The notes below the pieces were generated by a model. That model was not told where the DNA came from, did no database searches, and saw only the letters and a list, made by a program, of their open reading frames with translations. Source: Salinimonas profundi (GTDB lineage: Bacteria > Pseudomonadota > Gammaproteobacteria > Enterobacterales > Alteromonadaceae). Taken from it: 64,000 nucleotides of DNA. Numbering within the stretch: position 1 is the stretch's first letter; each line of letters starts with the position of its first letter. This document shows positions 49,025-60,130 of the stretch, in pieces. Made by a program: the position numbers and the translations under genes. The stretch is from the NCBI RefSeq assembly GCF_014750655.1, contig NZ_JABBXD010000012.1, forward strand, positions 1 through 64,000, given 5' to 3'.

Positions 49025-49487
49025 GGCACAAATCAGACCCGGGCGCTTGCGGCGCCTGCGACCAGTGGGAATTGCACTGGTTGCACTGCTAGTATTGTGC
49101 AGTGCCAGTGATATGTTCTGGTCCTATTTCAGCAACACTGCGCCGATTATTTTCACCAGTGTGATTGTGCTAATTGCCGTTTGCTTTTCTCTTTTTAACG
49201 GCGGCCGACGAACTGCACAGAAAACGGTGCCTGCGTTTATTTTGTTCGATGATACCGGGAAGTGGTATCAGGGCGAGCAGGAAGCGGAGCTGGCCGACCA
49301 GTCTCCCTGGCAATTAACGCGGGAGGCAAGGATAACGCCATGGGGTGTCTACCTGCATTTAATTGATGCTGACGGTCAGCATCACAATCAATGGATTCTT
49401 CACGATGAGCTGCCTGAACGAGATTATCGCCGGCTGGTACGTACCATCGGTTTACTCGCGCAGCACCAGCCGGATTTTCAACTATGA
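49011..49487 (+). CDS. ygfX: YgfX (CptA)-like membrane protein
   Basis: 158-residue inner-membrane protein with two closely spaced TM helices (about 20-38 and 46-64) and a soluble C-terminal domain (LTREARITPWGVYLHLIDADG). This matches YgfX/CptA, which accompanies SdhE; in E. coli it has been described both as a toxin acting on MreB/FtsZ and as part of FAD-dependent enzyme maturation. The start is inferred as GTG at 49011 overlapping sdhE; the Shine-Dalgarno is poor, so the exact start is uncertain. Confidence 0.8.
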   Translation: MSKYKAQIRPGRLRRLRPVGIALVALLVLCSASDMFWSYFSNTAPIIFTSVIVLIAVCFSLFNGGRRTAQKTVPAFILFDDTGKWYQGEQEAELADQSPWQLTREARITPWGVYLHLIDADGQHHNQWILHDELPERDYRRLVRTIGLLAQHQPDFQL

Positions 49488-50350
49488 GCTTTCTAAAACT
49501 TATTTCTTCGGCGATTCTGCAACGCGCTGATCGCGTTCGTCTGACCCAGTTTAAACCGCCAGCATTACCAAGCTGTGAGTATTCTCAGGAACATCAGATT
49601 AGTAAACGACATTATCAGCAATACTGTGAGCAAATCGGGTGGGGTGATCAGGGAACCCTTCACCCATGCTACATTCAGATGCTCAGCACCCCATTACAAA
49701 TAAAATGTCTGACAACACCGAACAGTCCTTTTCCGTTAATGGGGTTGGTACATAAAGCAAACAGCATTGAGCAATCCCGGTTACTTGATGTAGAGAGCCC
49801 CTTTACTGCGTATGCCAGTTACGTTGCCATCAGAGCGCATGCCCGCGGGTGGGAATTCGATATCGTTGTCACGGCCAGACAGCAGCGACAGCAGGTGTAT
49901 AAAGCCGTGGCGACTTACCTTGTCAAAGCCAAAGCGCCTCATGTTGAACCCAGAAAACGAAAGTCCGGGCGTCAGCCATTTGCGCTGCCTGAAACGGCGG
50001 CCAAGCAAGCTGATTTTACTGCAGGGGCGGCACAGGGACGTCAGTATGCCCGGCTATCTGGTGACTACAATCCCATCCACCTGAGCCACTCAACAGCCGC
50101 CATTTTCGGCTTTAAGCGTGCCATAGCACATGGTATGTGGACGCTGGCCAGGTCAGTAAGCCAGTGCGCGCAGTTGTCTAATGCGGCAACAGGTCTACAG
50201 GTAGATGCCTCATTCTTGCGTCCGGTAACGCTCCCGTCAACGGTCAGTTGTTATCTTGCAGACCATGAAAATGACAACAATTTTTATGTGGTCAGTGAAA
50301 AAAAGGATACGCCGCATTTAATCGGGCGCATCCGAATTTCAGACGATTAA
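49484..50350 (+). CDS. MaoC-like hotdog dehydratase family protein
   Basis: 288-residue protein with a C-terminal hotdog domain. [14 protein letters not shown] (about 203-216) is the hydratase 2 signature with the Asp/His pair, and [12 protein letters not shown] follows as in MaoC-like (R)-enoyl-CoA hydratases. The N-terminal half is a less conserved, probably inactive hotdog repeat. Likely substrate is an acyl-CoA or acyl-ACP. It overlaps ygfX by four bases and the convergent nadB by four bases. Confidence 0.83.
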   Translation: MSFLKLISSAILQRADRVRLTQFKPPALPSCEYSQEHQISKRHYQQYCEQIGWGDQGTLHPCYIQMLSTPLQIKCLTTPNSPFPLMGLVHKANSIEQSRLLDVESPFTAYASYVAIRAHARGWEFDIVVTARQQRQQVYKAVATYLVKAKAPHVEPRKRKSGRQPFALPETAAKQADFTAGAAQGRQYARLSGDYNPIHLSHSTAAIFGFKRAIAHGMWTLARSVSQCAQLSNAATGLQVDASFLRPVTLPSTVSCYLADHENDNNFYVVSEKKDTPHLIGRIRISDD

Positions 50351-52011
50351 AGCCCCAGATCGCCCGGTAAGTGTTGGGTCTGACTTTTAGATGGGGCCAA
50401 TACTGTCGGCGTGGGATGGTCGGCGGTTTCCGGGTAATCGAGGTTAAAATGAAGACCACGACTTTCCTTGCGCTGCATCGCGCAGCGGACGATGAGCTCA
50501 GCCACCGTGACCAGATTTCGTAGCTCCAGAAGATTGTTGGATACCCTGAAATGGGCATAGTATTCCTGAATTTCCTGCTCTAGCAGCGTGATGCGGCGCA
50601 GCGCGCGCTCCAGCCGTTTGTTAGTGCGCACAATACCCACGTAGTCCCACATGAAAAGCCGCAGCTCGTGCCAGTTGTGCTGGATAATAACTTCTTCATC
50701 CGAATTGCTGACCTGACTTTCATCCCAGGGCGCGATAGCTTCCTGTTCGCTGAAGTCGTCCAGCCGGCTTAAAATATGCTCAGCAGCAGATGAGGCATAT
50801 ACCACACATTCAAGTAACGAGTTTGATGCCATGCGATTAGCACCGTGCAGTCCGGTGTAAGCTACCTCGCCGATGGCGTACACGTTGTCCAAATCCGTTT
50901 TCGCATTGAAGTCTGTCATTACCCCACCACAACTATAATGTGCAGCAGGAACAACGGGAATTGGCTCACGCGTGATATCGATGCCCAGGGCCCGGCAGCG
51001 CCGATAAATATTAGGGAAATGCTTAACAATGAAGTCGGCAGGCTTGTGGCTGATGTCAAGATACATGCAGTCCTCACCCAGGCGCTTCATCTCAAAGTCG
51101 ATGGCACGTGCCACAATATCTCGTGGTGCTAAATCCCCGCGCTCATCAAAATTGTGCATAAACCGGGTGCCATTGGCATGACACAGTTGCGCACCTTCGC
51201 CACGTAACGCTTCGCTGATCAGAAAGTTGCGCGCCTGTGGATGATATAAACAGGTAGGATGAAACTGATTGAATTCCATATTGGCGACACGACAGCCGGC
51301 GCGCCATGCCATAGCAATGCCATCGCCACTGGACACATCAGGGTTAGACGTGTACTGATACACTTTACTTCCGCCGCCGGTGGCCAGTGCGATATAGCGG
51401 GCGCGAATCACTTCCACGTGTTCACGCTGACGATTCCACACGTAGCACCCTGTACAATGATCATCCTGCTGAGATGACTTTATCAGGTCTATTGCGTTGT
51501 ATCGTTCAAAAAAATGAATGTTGGGATGATTGGAAACGGCATCATTCAGGGTAATCTGCAGTGCTTCACCCGTCGCATCAGCGGCGTGAAGGATGCGACG
51601 ATGGCTGTGACCGCCTTCGCGGGTGAGGTGAAAGCGCTCCTCACCTTTGTCATTTTGTTCTTTATCAAACGGTACGCCGTAACCGATAAGCCAGGTCAGC
51701 GCGTCTTTCGCGCGGGACGTGGTAAAGCGTACTGCGGCTTCATCGCACAAGCCCGCACCGGCATCTAACGTATCGGCAACATGAGCATCAACTGAATCCT
51801 GCTCATCAAAAACGGCCGCAATACCCCCTTGCGCATATCGGGTAGACCCTTCATTGCGATCGCTTTTGCTCAAAACGATAACATTACAGTGGTCCGCAAG
51901 GCGCAGGGCGAGGCTTAATCCGGCGGCGCCGCTTCCGATAATAAGTACATCACACTGATGCTCAATAGCCTGAGAATCTGTGGAAGGTAGTGAAGATGTC
52001 ACTGATTTCAT
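50347..52011 (-). CDS. nadB: L-aspartate oxidase
   Basis: FAD enzyme oxidising aspartate to iminoaspartate, first step of de novo NAD synthesis. 554 residues (E. coli 540). FAD-binding [14 protein letters not shown] (about 27-40), active-site loops [10 protein letters not shown] and [21 protein letters not shown], and [10 protein letters not shown] are all intact. Located about 4 kb from nadE. nadA and nadC are not in the window. Confidence 0.97.
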   Translation of the reverse strand: MKSVTSSLPSTDSQAIEHQCDVLIIGSGAAGLSLALRLADHCNVIVLSKSDRNEGSTRYAQGGIAAVFDEQDSVDAHVADTLDAGAGLCDEAAVRFTTSRAKDALTWLIGYGVPFDKEQNDKGEERFHLTREGGHSHRRILHAADATGEALQITLNDAVSNHPNIHFFERYNAIDLIKSSQQDDHCTGCYVWNRQREHVEVIRARYIALATGGGSKVYQYTSNPDVSSGDGIAMAWRAGCRVANMEFNQFHPTCLYHPQARNFLISEALRGEGAQLCHANGTRFMHNFDERGDLAPRDIVARAIDFEMKRLGEDCMYLDISHKPADFIVKHFPNIYRRCRALGIDITREPIPVVPAAHYSCGGVMTDFNAKTDLDNVYAIGEVAYTGLHGANRMASNSLLECVVYASSAAEHILSRLDDFSEQEAIAPWDESQVSNSDEEVIIQHNWHELRLFMWDYVGIVRTNKRLERALRRITLLEQEIQEYYAHFRVSNNLLELRNLVTVAELIVRCAMQRKESRGLHFNLDYPETADHPTPTVLAPSKSQTQHLPGDLGL

Positions 52012-52128
52012 GTATTTTAGCGGGTAATAATAGTGCTAAGGTCCGGCAAGTCTAAAGGATAGGCGGTAAAACACAATGCCCTTATCCGCAATGAAACGGT
52101 GAATATCGCAAAAATTCATCGATGAACC

Positions 52129-52156
52129 GAACTTTTACAGGCAGCCATAGTCTACT
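52129..52156 (+). promoter_or_regulatory. Sigma-E-type autoregulated promoter of rpoE
   Basis: GAACTT (52129-52134), exactly 16 bases, then TCTACT (52151-52156): the sigma-E consensus is GGAACTT - 15/16 - TCTRA. The rpoE ATG is 52 bases downstream. In E. coli rpoE is transcribed from its own sigma-E promoter, which supports the call. Confidence 0.7.
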
Positions 52157-52207
52157 TTGTGCTTGTGTGAGCTATGACGTGGTTGAAGTTAAGGAGAAAT
52201 GGCTCGG

Positions 52208-52786
52208 ATGAGCGAGCAGATAACCGATCAGCAGATTGTGGAAAAAGTACAGAGCGGCGATAAGAACGCTTTTAATCTTTTGGTAACCCGGTATCAGCAT
52301 AAGGTGATGCACTTAGTGTCGCGCTATGTGAAAAATACCGGAGATGTGGCTGACGTCACGCAGGATGCATTTATTAAAGCATACCGTGCACTTCCCAATT
52401 TTCGGGGAGATAGTGCATTTTATACCTGGCTTTACCGAATTGCCGTTAACAGCGCCAAGAATTATTTAGTGGCGCAGGGCAGAAAGCCGCCTGCAAATGA
52501 TGTCGACGCAGAAGAAGCAGACTATTATGAAGGAAGTGACGCGCTTAAAGAGCAATCCACGCCTGAGCGTAGCCTGCTGTCCAGTGAGATTGAAAGTACC
52601 TTATTCAAAGTGGTGGAAAAACTTCCCGATGACTTAAGAATGGCGATTACCCTGCGCGAAATCGAAGGAATGAGCTATGAAGAAATAGCCAATGTGATGG
52701 ATTGTCCGGTGGGTACGGTTCGTTCCAGAATATTCCGGGCGCGTGAGGCAATAGACAAAGTAATAAAACCCTTGTTAGAAAATTGA
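52208..52786 (+). CDS. rpoE: RNA polymerase sigma factor RpoE (sigma-E)
   Basis: ECF sigma factor for envelope stress, 192 residues. Region 2 (RYQHKVMHLVSRYV ... DVTQDAFIKAYRAL) and region 4 (LREIEGMSYEEIANVMDCPVGTVRSRIFRAREAID) are fully conserved. The ATG at 52208 gives MSEQITDQQIVEKVQ and lies 11 bases after AAGGAG; another ATG three codons upstream is only two bases from it. First gene of rpoE-rseA-rseB-rseC. Confidence 0.98.
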   Translation: MSEQITDQQIVEKVQSGDKNAFNLLVTRYQHKVMHLVSRYVKNTGDVADVTQDAFIKAYRALPNFRGDSAFYTWLYRIAVNSAKNYLVAQGRKPPANDVDAEEADYYEGSDALKEQSTPERSLLSSEIESTLFKVVEKLPDDLRMAITLREIEGMSYEEIANVMDCPVGTVRSRIFRAREAIDKVIKPLLEN

Positions 52787-52861
52787 ACTTTCGTAAAATG
52801 AGTCGGACTAACAAGCTGTGGTAGAGTGTTACTCGATCATCAATTGATCAGGATTTTAAAT

Positions 52862-53437
52862 ATGACGCAACAGCAAGAAAAAGTGTCAGCCTTTATGGAT
52901 GGCGAGATAGACAGCAGTGAAATTCTGGATGCGCTGAAAAACGATCCCGAACTTCAGGGTCAGTGGCAGCGTTATCATGTCATTCGCAGTGGACTTCGTA
53001 AGGAAGCCTCGGTTGCGCCACAGCTTGATATCACCAGCCAGGTTGCCGCCGCACTAGACAACGAGCCTACGGTGATGGCACCTAAGCGCTCTGGTTGGCG
53101 CAAAATGTTTTCCGGCAGTGTTACGCCGTTTGCGCGTCAGTCTGGCCAGTTAGCGGTTGCAGCATCAGTGGCGATGGCAGTAATTTTGGGTGTGCAGCAG
53201 TTCAATCAGCCCGATCAGGTTAATTCGCCGACGGGTGGGGCAACGCCGTTAATTGGTACGCCTGGTGGCCTGGCGCCAGTTAGTCTGGAGCAGTCCAGAC
53301 CGGTATCGCGCACTGACATGGCGACCATGATGGAGAAAAAGCGGAAAATTAACGCGCTAATCTCTGATCATGAACAGCAGGTTAAATTGAAACAGGCTAA
53401 GCAGGATGATAATCAGGCGAAGCGTGAGCAACAGTAA
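52862..53437 (+). CDS. rseA: Anti-sigma-E factor RseA
   Basis: 191-residue single-pass inner-membrane anti-sigma factor. The N-terminal cytoplasmic domain begins KVSAFMDGEID and includes WQRYHVIRSGLR, the RpoE-binding region. A TM helix (about 99-117, GQLAVAASVAMAVILGV) is followed by a periplasmic tail with RPVSRTDMATMM and a Lys/Gln-rich end. DegS/RseP proteolysis releases sigma-E in E. coli. The ATG at 52862 follows CAGGA at 8 bases. Confidence 0.93.
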   Translation: MTQQQEKVSAFMDGEIDSSEILDALKNDPELQGQWQRYHVIRSGLRKEASVAPQLDITSQVAAALDNEPTVMAPKRSGWRKMFSGSVTPFARQSGQLAVAASVAMAVILGVQQFNQPDQVNSPTGGATPLIGTPGGLAPVSLEQSRPVSRTDMATMMEKKRKINALISDHEQQVKLKQAKQDDNQAKREQQ

Positions 53438-53446
53438 TTAGAATTA

Positions 53447-54556
53447 ATGATAAAAATGTTGAATAACAGGGTAGCTGTGCAGGATGTGCAGCTACCCTTT
53501 GTATTTAAGCGGTGTCTGTTAGCCGGTTTAATCTCCGCTTTCGTTATTTCCTCAGGCGCATATGCTCAGCAGGCCTCCGACGGCACTATTGATCAAGAAG
53601 AGTCTGAATCAGCCGCACAATCACTGGAAAGACAAAGCGAAGAAGTCAAACAGGATGAAGAAGCGGCCAGAACAGCCACGCATTGGCTTAAGCAGCTTGC
53701 CGAAACGGTTTCTGAGCAGAATTTTCAGGTATCTTTTGTGGTAACCCGAATGGGTCAGGAAACCACTCCCTATTTATGGCGCCATGCTGTGATGGATGAT
53801 GGCACCAGCATGGAACAACTGAATTTACAAAACGGGCCGGGTCAGGAACAAATTCGGGTGGGTAACACCGTCAGTGTATTTGAACCTGACTCACAGCCTT
53901 ACAGTGTAAACTCCGGTGCGATTCATGGTCCTATCCCCTCAGCGTTACTGTATAATCCTGAGTCACTAAAAGCGGCTTACAAATTTGTTACGGTGGGGCG
54001 TGCCAGGGTGTCAGGGCGCACTGCGCAACAGCTTCGGGTAATCAGCCGGGATAACTCGCGCTTCAGCTATCAGATGTGGCTGGATGAAAGCAGCGGGATG
54101 TTACTTAAGTTCAATACACTGGATTTGCAAGGCAGTGTACTGGAGCAAATACAGGTCACGTCACTGACGTTGTCCGAAGCGCCTCACCCGTATTTTGCCA
54201 AGGTTAATAAGGCCAGTCTGCCACAACCAATGGCGACCCGCGATGGTGAAACGCCTACCCACAACTGGGAGCTGGGCTATCTGCCACAGGGAATGAAAAA
54301 GGTGAAGCAGGATGTTCGTCGCTTGCCCGGTACAGGACAGGTTGTAGAATATAAAATGCTAAGTGATGGCCTCGTGGACGTGTCTGTGTACGTGCAAAGT
54401 GCCAGACAGGCGTTGGGCAGCGATGTTGCATTGCGGCACGAGCTGAATACATTTTTAAGCGTAAATAATGGCAATGTGCAGATAACCGTGGTGGGTGAAA
54501 TTCCGCTACCTACGGCTACCGCCATCGCACAATCGCTAACGGTGACAAATCCATAG
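53447..54556 (+). CDS. rseB: Sigma-E factor regulatory protein RseB
   Basis: 369-residue periplasmic protein that binds RseA and protects it until lipoproteins or LPS signals release it. The signal peptide ends about SSGAYA (residue 40). MucB/RseB N-terminal domain (about 80-230) and C-terminal domain follow. A Glu/Gln/Ser-rich linker (about 42-75) after the signal sequence is longer than in E. coli (318 residues). An ATG three codons later is an alternative start. Confidence 0.93.
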   Translation: MIKMLNNRVAVQDVQLPFVFKRCLLAGLISAFVISSGAYAQQASDGTIDQEESESAAQSLERQSEEVKQDEEAARTATHWLKQLAETVSEQNFQVSFVVTRMGQETTPYLWRHAVMDDGTSMEQLNLQNGPGQEQIRVGNTVSVFEPDSQPYSVNSGAIHGPIPSALLYNPESLKAAYKFVTVGRARVSGRTAQQLRVISRDNSRFSYQMWLDESSGMLLKFNTLDLQGSVLEQIQVTSLTLSEAPHPYFAKVNKASLPQPMATRDGETPTHNWELGYLPQGMKKVKQDVRRLPGTGQVVEYKMLSDGLVDVSVYVQSARQALGSDVALRHELNTFLSVNNGNVQITVVGEIPLPTATAIAQSLTVTNP

Positions 54557-54558
54557 TC

Positions 54559-55029
54559 ATGATTACTGAAACTGCAACAGTGCTTGCTGTCGATGGCGAT
54601 AAAGTGACGCTTGAGGCAGCCATTAAATCAACCTGCTCAACGTGTCAGGCCCAGTCTGATTGCGGTTCGGGTGTGATTTCTCGTGCGCTGGCTCCCAGAA
54701 TGCAACAGATTACGCTTACCAGCCCCGTGCCGGTGAAAGTGGGTGACCAAGTGAAGGTAGGGATCCCCGAGGCGGGTATTTTGGGGGCATCGCTATGGTT
54801 GTATCTCATGCCACTGTTATTGTTTGTGATATCGGCGGGGGTGCTTCACAGTGTCTTTTCATCATCTTCTACCTGGGGTGAGCTGATTACTATTGCAGGC
54901 AGTGTTGCTACAACGAGCGTCGGATTTGTGATGATATCAGGGCATTTGAAGCGCGGTGATCAGACCCGTTTTACCCCTGTGTTGCTCTCTGTCATTACAC
55001 CGGCATCTGTGAAAAACGCCGCCAGCTAA
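54559..55029 (+). CDS. rseC: SoxR-reducing system protein RseC
   Basis: 156-residue inner-membrane protein. N-terminal Cys cluster CSTCQAQSDCG (positions about 26-36) could bind a metal or Fe-S centre, followed by two TM helices (about 74-98 and 105-125). RseC/RsxC-related proteins act in SoxR reduction or in the envelope; the role in sigma-E control is minor. Two bases after rseB. Confidence 0.9.
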   Translation: MITETATVLAVDGDKVTLEAAIKSTCSTCQAQSDCGSGVISRALAPRMQQITLTSPVPVKVGDQVKVGIPEAGILGASLWLYLMPLLLFVISAGVLHSVFSSSSTWGELITIAGSVATTSVGFVMISGHLKRGDQTRFTPVLLSVITPASVKNAAS

Positions 55030-55214
55030 CGGTGCCGATGGTATTTTCGTCGGTTCGCTTTCCGACTTATTCGCTTTTCCCCGCAGAAATAGGTAAAATC
55101 CGCTCGCTTTGCGTCTTTCCTTGCACTTATCCGTAAAGGCCACGACGCCCGATCCGTTTTGCTCAGGCAAAGTATTTATAACGTTTTGACTTATTGCAGG
55201 TAACTTCCAGCATT

Positions 55215-57011
55215 ATGCAACATTCGCACATACGTAATTTCAGTATCATCGCCCACATTGACCATGGTAAATCTACGCTTTCTGACCGTCTTATTCAGGT
55301 TTGTGGCGGCCTGACCAACCGTGAAATGGCCGAACAGGTTCTGGACTCAATGGATTTGGAGCGGGAACGGGGCATTACCATAAAGGCACAGAGTGTAACG
55401 CTGAACTACACGGCTAAAAACGGCGAAACGTATCAGCTGAATTTCATCGATACGCCCGGACACGTTGATTTTTCCTATGAGGTTTCTCGCTCACTGAAGG
55501 CGTGTGAAGGCGCATTATTGGTGGTCGATGCAGGCCAGGGCGTTGAGGCACAGACGCTGGCTAATTGTTACACCGCTTTTGATATGGATCTGGAAGTGGT
55601 ACCTATCCTGAACAAGATAGATCTGCCACAGGCTGAACCTGACCGCGTCGCTGAAGAGATTGAAGATATTGTTGGCATTGATGCGATTGATGCGGTGCGC
55701 TGCTCTGCAAAAACCGGGATTGGCGTTGAGGATGTACTGGAAGAGATTGTCAAACGTATTCCCCCTCCTGTCGGCGATCGCGACAAACCGTTAAAAGCAT
55801 TGATTGTCGATTCCTGGTTCGATAATTATCAGGGCGTGGTGTCACTGGTAAGAATTATGGAAGGTGAGTTAAACGCCAAAGAAAAAATCCAGATTATGTC
55901 TAACGGTCAGACACACCAGGTCGACAAAATTGGCATATTCACGCCCAAGCAGACCGAAACCGGTGTGCTCAGAGCGGGGGAAGTTGGCTATATCATCGCA
56001 GGTATTAAAGACATTCAGGGTGCGCCGGTAGGCGATACCATTACCACGGCGAAGAACCCGGCCAAAGAAATGCTGACTGGATTTAAAAAAGTGAAACCAC
56101 AGGTGTATGCCGGTGTTTTCCCTGTCAGTTCGGATGACTATGAAGATTTTCGCGATGCGTTGAGTAAGCTGAGCCTGAACGATGCGTCACTGTTCTACGA
56201 ACCAGAAAGCTCTGCCGCTTTAGGATTTGGCTTTCGTATCGGTTTTCTGGGTATGCTCCACATGGAGATTGTCCAGGAGCGACTTGAACGTGAATACGAT
56301 CTGGATTTGATCACTACCGCACCAACGGTAATCTATGAAGTGCTGACAACAAAAGGTGAAACCATCACCGTTGACAGCCCATCAAAATTGCCGGCGGTTA
56401 ATGATATTGAAGAGATTCGCGAGCCAATCGTGGAGGCCAATATCCTGGTGCCGCAGGAGTATCTGGGTAACGTAATTACATTATGTGTAGAAAAGCGCGG
56501 TACGCAGACCAACATGGGCTATCACGGCAACCAGGTCGCGTTAACCTATGAGCTGCCGATGGCCGAAGTGGTGCTGGATTTCTTTGACAGATTAAAATCC
56601 ACCAGTCGCGGATTTGCCTCACTGGACTACAACTTTAAGCGATTCCATGGCTCAGATATGGTGCGTGTGGATATCTTAATAAACGGTGAGAAAGTTGACG
56701 CCCTGGCGATTATTACGCACCGCGAGAACAGCCAGGGACGTGGGCGAGAGCTGGTTGAGAAGCTGCGCGAACTTATTCCACGCCAGATGTTTGATATTGC
56801 GATTCAGGCGGCTATTGGTAATCATGTGATTGCTCGTAGCACGGTGAAGCAAATGCGTAAAAACGTTATTGCAAAATGTTACGGCGGCGACGTAAGTCGT
56901 AAGAAGAAGCTGTTGCAGAAGCAAAAAGAAGGTAAGAAAAGGATGAAGCAGGTAGGCAATGTGGAACTGCCTCAGGATGCCTTCCTTGCAGTACTGAAGG
57001 TTGGTAAATAA
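55215..57011 (+). CDS. lepA: Elongation factor 4 (LepA)
   Basis: Ribosome-bound translational GTPase, 598 residues (E. coli 599). G1 [10 protein letters not shown]3 DTPGHVDF, G4 NKID are all present, followed by the EF-G-like domains and the LepA-specific C-terminal domain with [14 protein letters not shown]. The ATG at 55215 gives [12 protein letters not shown]; a TTG seven codons upstream is rejected. Overlaps lepB by one base (TAATG). Confidence 0.98.
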   Translation: MQHSHIRNFSIIAHIDHGKSTLSDRLIQVCGGLTNREMAEQVLDSMDLERERGITIKAQSVTLNYTAKNGETYQLNFIDTPGHVDFSYEVSRSLKACEGALLVVDAGQGVEAQTLANCYTAFDMDLEVVPILNKIDLPQAEPDRVAEEIEDIVGIDAIDAVRCSAKTGIGVEDVLEEIVKRIPPPVGDRDKPLKALIVDSWFDNYQGVVSLVRIMEGELNAKEKIQIMSNGQTHQVDKIGIFTPKQTETGVLRAGEVGYIIAGIKDIQGAPVGDTITTAKNPAKEMLTGFKKVKPQVYAGVFPVSSDDYEDFRDALSKLSLNDASLFYEPESSAALGFGFRIGFLGMLHMEIVQERLEREYDLDLITTAPTVIYEVLTTKGETITVDSPSKLPAVNDIEEIREPIVEANILVPQEYLGNVITLCVEKRGTQTNMGYHGNQVALTYELPMAEVVLDFFDRLKSTSRGFASLDYNFKRFHGSDMVRVDILINGEKVDALAIITHRENSQGRGRELVEKLRELIPRQMFDIAIQAAIGNHVIARSTVKQMRKNVIAKCYGGDVSRKKKLLQKQKEGKKRMKQVGNVELPQDAFLAVLKVGK

Positions 57012-57889
57012 TGGCGAACTACTTCTCGATTTTGCTGGTGGTACTGACGATTGTCACCGGTATTGTCTGGCTCCTGGATAAATTAATCTGGGCACCAAAA
57101 CGAAAGGCGAAAAAAGGCGTTGCTGAAGATGATATTCCCTATTGGGTGGATACCTCTCAGCAGATTTTCCCGGTTATCGCGTTTGTATTGGTGCTTCGCT
57201 CGTTAATTTATGAACCATTTCAGATTCCATCCGGATCAATGATGCCAACCTTGCTGGTTGGGGATTTTATCCTTGTCGAGAAGTTTTCCTACGGATTGAA
57301 AGACCCGGTCTTACGTCATAAATTCCTGGAAACCGGAAAGCCTGAACGTGGCGATATCGTGGTTTTTAAATATCCACAAAATCCGAATATCGACTATATC
57401 AAGCGCGTCATCGGCCTGCCTGGTGATACTGTGGTTTATCAAAATAAGCAACTGTATATCAGGCCCAAATGCACCGGCGAGAATGCGCAGGCATGTGAAA
57501 AGTTACAGCCTGTTCCGACAGAATTTGTCAGCCGCGGTGAGTTTGTACAAAACATGGCGCAGCTTCTACGCTATGAAGAGGACCTGGGCACGGTTACGCA
57601 TGATGTACTGCGTCATCCTACGCGTAATGAATTAGCATCTCGCTTTTATACGCAGCCGGGAACACGAAGTAACGAATGGCTGGTGCCTGAAGGCGAATAT
57701 TTCGTGATGGGCGATAACCGCGATAATAGTCGTGACAGCCGATACTGGGGCTTTGTGCCTGATGCTAACCTGGTGGGTAAAGCAGTCGCTATCTGGATCA
57801 GTTTCGAGTTCGAACGTAGTGCTGAAGATATCATTCCAACCTGGGTTCCTACGGGCGTGCGTTTTGATCGTATAGGTGGAATTGAATAA
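57011..57889 (+). CDS. lepB: Signal peptidase I
   Basis: Inner-membrane Ser-Lys dyad protease removing Sec signal peptides. 292 residues. Two TM helices (about 6-24 and 51-66), the catalytic Ser76 in PSGSMMPT and Lys131 in DYIKRVIG, and the late GDNRDNSRDSRYWG box are intact. The start overlaps the lepA stop and the end overlaps the rnc start (both TAATG), so lepA-lepB-rnc are translationally coupled. Confidence 0.98.
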   Translation: MANYFSILLVVLTIVTGIVWLLDKLIWAPKRKAKKGVAEDDIPYWVDTSQQIFPVIAFVLVLRSLIYEPFQIPSGSMMPTLLVGDFILVEKFSYGLKDPVLRHKFLETGKPERGDIVVFKYPQNPNIDYIKRVIGLPGDTVVYQNKQLYIRPKCTGENAQACEKLQPVPTEFVSRGEFVQNMAQLLRYEEDLGTVTHDVLRHPTRNELASRFYTQPGTRSNEWLVPEGEYFVMGDNRDNSRDSRYWGFVPDANLVGKAVAIWISFEFERSAEDIIPTWVPTGVRFDRIGGIE

Positions 57890-58578
57890 TGCAGGGCATC
57901 GACAAATATATACATTTGTCACGCGCACTGGGACATACGTTTGCTGATGAGGCGTTACTTGAACAGGCGCTCACGCACCGAAGTGCAGCCAAAACGCACA
58001 ACGAGCGGTTAGAGTTTCTTGGCGATGCTATTTTAGGAATGGTGATCGCCGATACGCTTTATAAAGCGTTTCCAACTGTACCTGAAGGAAAGCTGACCCG
58101 AATGCGCTCCACACTTGTTAAGGGTGAAACCCTGGCTGAGTTGGCGAAGGAAGCGAACGTGGGTGAATTATTGCGTCTGGGGCAGGGGGAGCTGAAAAGT
58201 GGCGGGCATCGCCGAAGTTCAATCCTGGCCGATGCCATGGAAGCGATTCTGGGCGCGATTTACCTGGATGCCGGGCTGCCAAAAGTCCAGCAAGTTATTG
58301 CCAGCTTATGGGATTCCCGTATTAAAAGCCTGGATCCTAATGAACATCCAAAAGACAATAAAACCCGGTTGCAGGAATTTCTGCAGTCGCGTCGCTTGTC
58401 ATTACCCGTCTATGAAGTGGTAGATATTACCGGACAGGATCACGCGCAAACATTTAATGTTAGTTGCGCCGTTGAAGAATTTAACCTGACTGTGAGCGCG
58501 ACAGGTAACAGTCGCCGTAAAGCTGAGCAGCAGGCGGCCAGGCTTATGCTGGAGAAAGTTGAACATGCAGCCAAATGA
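57889..58578 (+). CDS. rnc: Ribonuclease III
   Basis: Double-stranded RNA endonuclease for rRNA and mRNA processing. 229 residues. The signature [11 protein letters not shown] carries the catalytic Glu/Asp; a second acidic site is in [16 protein letters not shown]-terminal dsRNA-binding domain (about 155-225) ends [12 protein letters not shown]. Overlaps era by 14 bases. Confidence 0.98.
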   Translation: MQGIDKYIHLSRALGHTFADEALLEQALTHRSAAKTHNERLEFLGDAILGMVIADTLYKAFPTVPEGKLTRMRSTLVKGETLAELAKEANVGELLRLGQGELKSGGHRRSSILADAMEAILGAIYLDAGLPKVQQVIASLWDSRIKSLDPNEHPKDNKTRLQEFLQSRRLSLPVYEVVDITGQDHAQTFNVSCAVEEFNLTVSATGNSRRKAEQQAARLMLEKVEHAAK

Positions 58579-59476
58579 TATTGATACACGTTGTGGCCTG
58601 GTAGCGATTGTCGGTCGCCCGAATGTGGGTAAGTCTACGTTGCTTAACCGGTTGCTTGGTCAAAAGGTCAGTATCACATCCCGCAAGCCACAAACCACAC
58701 GCCATCGGATCCTGGGCATCGACACCGAGGACGAGTATCAGGCAATTTACGTCGACACGCCGGGGCTGCACAAAGAAGAAAAACGTGCAATTAACCGTTT
58801 CATGAACCGTGCTGCGTCAAGTTCACTTGCAGAGGTCGGACTGATTCTTTTTGTGGTTGAAGGCACCCGCTGGACCGATGATGATGAGATGGTACTTAAT
58901 AAAGTCAGACAGGCCGGATTGCCAGTGTTTCTGGTGATCAATAAAGTCGATAAAGTTCCTGATAAAGAGGCGCTATTTGCACAGCTGCAGCAATTATCTG
59001 AAAAGTTCGCGTTTGAACATATTGTGCCTGTAAGTGCCAAACAGGGTAAGCAGGTCGACGCGCTGCGTGATCTGGTGAAACAGAGCCTGCCGCCAAGCGA
59101 GTTTTTCTTTCCCGAAGATTATATCACTGACCGCTCCAGTCGCTTTATGGCGGCTGAAATCATCCGGGAAAAGCTCATGCGCTACACCGGTGATGAGCTG
59201 CCTTATGCCACAACGGTCGAGATTGAACAATTCAAGATGACTGATAATGGTGTGTACCGCATCAATGGCCTTATTCTGGTAGAGCGGGAAAGTCAGAAGC
59301 GTATGGTGATCGGTAAAGGTGGTCAGCATATTAAAACAATTGGCGAACAGGCTCGTATAGATATGGAGCACCTTTTTGATACTAAGGTGTTTCTTGAGTT
59401 ATGGGTAAAAGTTAAACAAGGCTGGGCAGACGATGAGCGGGCGTTGCGTTCATTGGGCTATGGCGACGACAACTAA
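58565..59476 (+). CDS. era: GTPase Era
   Basis: 303-residue GTPase binding 16S rRNA 3' end during 30S assembly. G1 [10 protein letters not shown]3 DTPGLH, G4 NKVD, and the C-terminal KH domain with [17 protein letters not shown]. The ATG at 58565 has GGAG ten bases upstream and overlaps rnc; a TTG two codons earlier is possible but weaker. Confidence 0.98.
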   Translation: MQPNDIDTRCGLVAIVGRPNVGKSTLLNRLLGQKVSITSRKPQTTRHRILGIDTEDEYQAIYVDTPGLHKEEKRAINRFMNRAASSSLAEVGLILFVVEGTRWTDDDEMVLNKVRQAGLPVFLVINKVDKVPDKEALFAQLQQLSEKFAFEHIVPVSAKQGKQVDALRDLVKQSLPPSEFFFPEDYITDRSSRFMAAEIIREKLMRYTGDELPYATTVEIEQFKMTDNGVYRINGLILVERESQKRMVIGKGGQHIKTIGEQARIDMEHLFDTKVFLELWVKVKQGWADDERALRSLGYGDDN

Positions 59477-59491
59477 ATCAAAGGAGCGATA

Positions 59492-60130
59492 ATGGCTATT
59501 TCTGATATGCGCAGACAATATTCTGCTGGTAGCCTGAGTGAAAGTGATTTAACACCTACGCCTTTACCGCTATTTAAGCAGTGGCTGGATGATGCGATTA
59601 ATGCAAGCATTCCTGATCCAACGGCGATGACCGTGGCAACCGTCAACGCTGACGGTCAGCCGTCGCAGCGGATTGTGTTATTAAAAGATGTCAGCCCCTC
59701 CGGATTTACCTTTTTTACAAATCTGGGCAGCCGCAAAGCGTCAGAGATAGAAAATAATCCCAATGTATCTTTGCATTTTCCCTGGTTCTTTATGGAGCGC
59801 CAGGTCCGTGTCAGTGGCGTGGCACATAAACTGAGTGTAAAGGAAAATGCTGCCTACTTTTTCAGCAGGCCGAAAGATTCCCAGTTAGCGGCTTATGCGT
59901 CCAGACAAAGTCAGCCGTTATCATCAAAGCAGCTATTGTTAACCCAGTTTCAACAGCTCAAGGAAAAGTTTGCAGAAAAGTCTTTGCCCATTCCTGATTT
60001 TTGGGGCGGTTTTCGGGTTGCGCCCACGCAAGTTGAATTCTGGCAAGGCGGGGAAAACCGCTTACATGATCGCTTTGAATATACCCGGCTTGAAGAGGAT
60101 AACTGGCAGATTCAACGCCTGATGCCATGA
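59492..60130 (+). CDS. pdxH: Pyridoxamine 5'-phosphate oxidase
   Basis: FMN enzyme producing pyridoxal 5'-phosphate from PNP and PMP. 212 residues. N-terminal MRRQYSAGSLSESDL, RIVLLKDVSPSGFTFFTN, FPWFFMERQVRVSG and the C-terminal GENRLHDRFEY and WQIQRLMP are diagnostic. AAAGGAGCG precedes the ATG. Overlaps the tatD-family gene by four bases (ATGA). Confidence 0.97.
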   Translation: MAISDMRRQYSAGSLSESDLTPTPLPLFKQWLDDAINASIPDPTAMTVATVNADGQPSQRIVLLKDVSPSGFTFFTNLGSRKASEIENNPNVSLHFPWFFMERQVRVSGVAHKLSVKENAAYFFSRPKDSQLAAYASRQSQPLSSKQLLLTQFQQLKEKFAEKSLPIPDFWGGFRVAPTQVEFWQGGENRLHDRFEYTRLEEDNWQIQRLMP

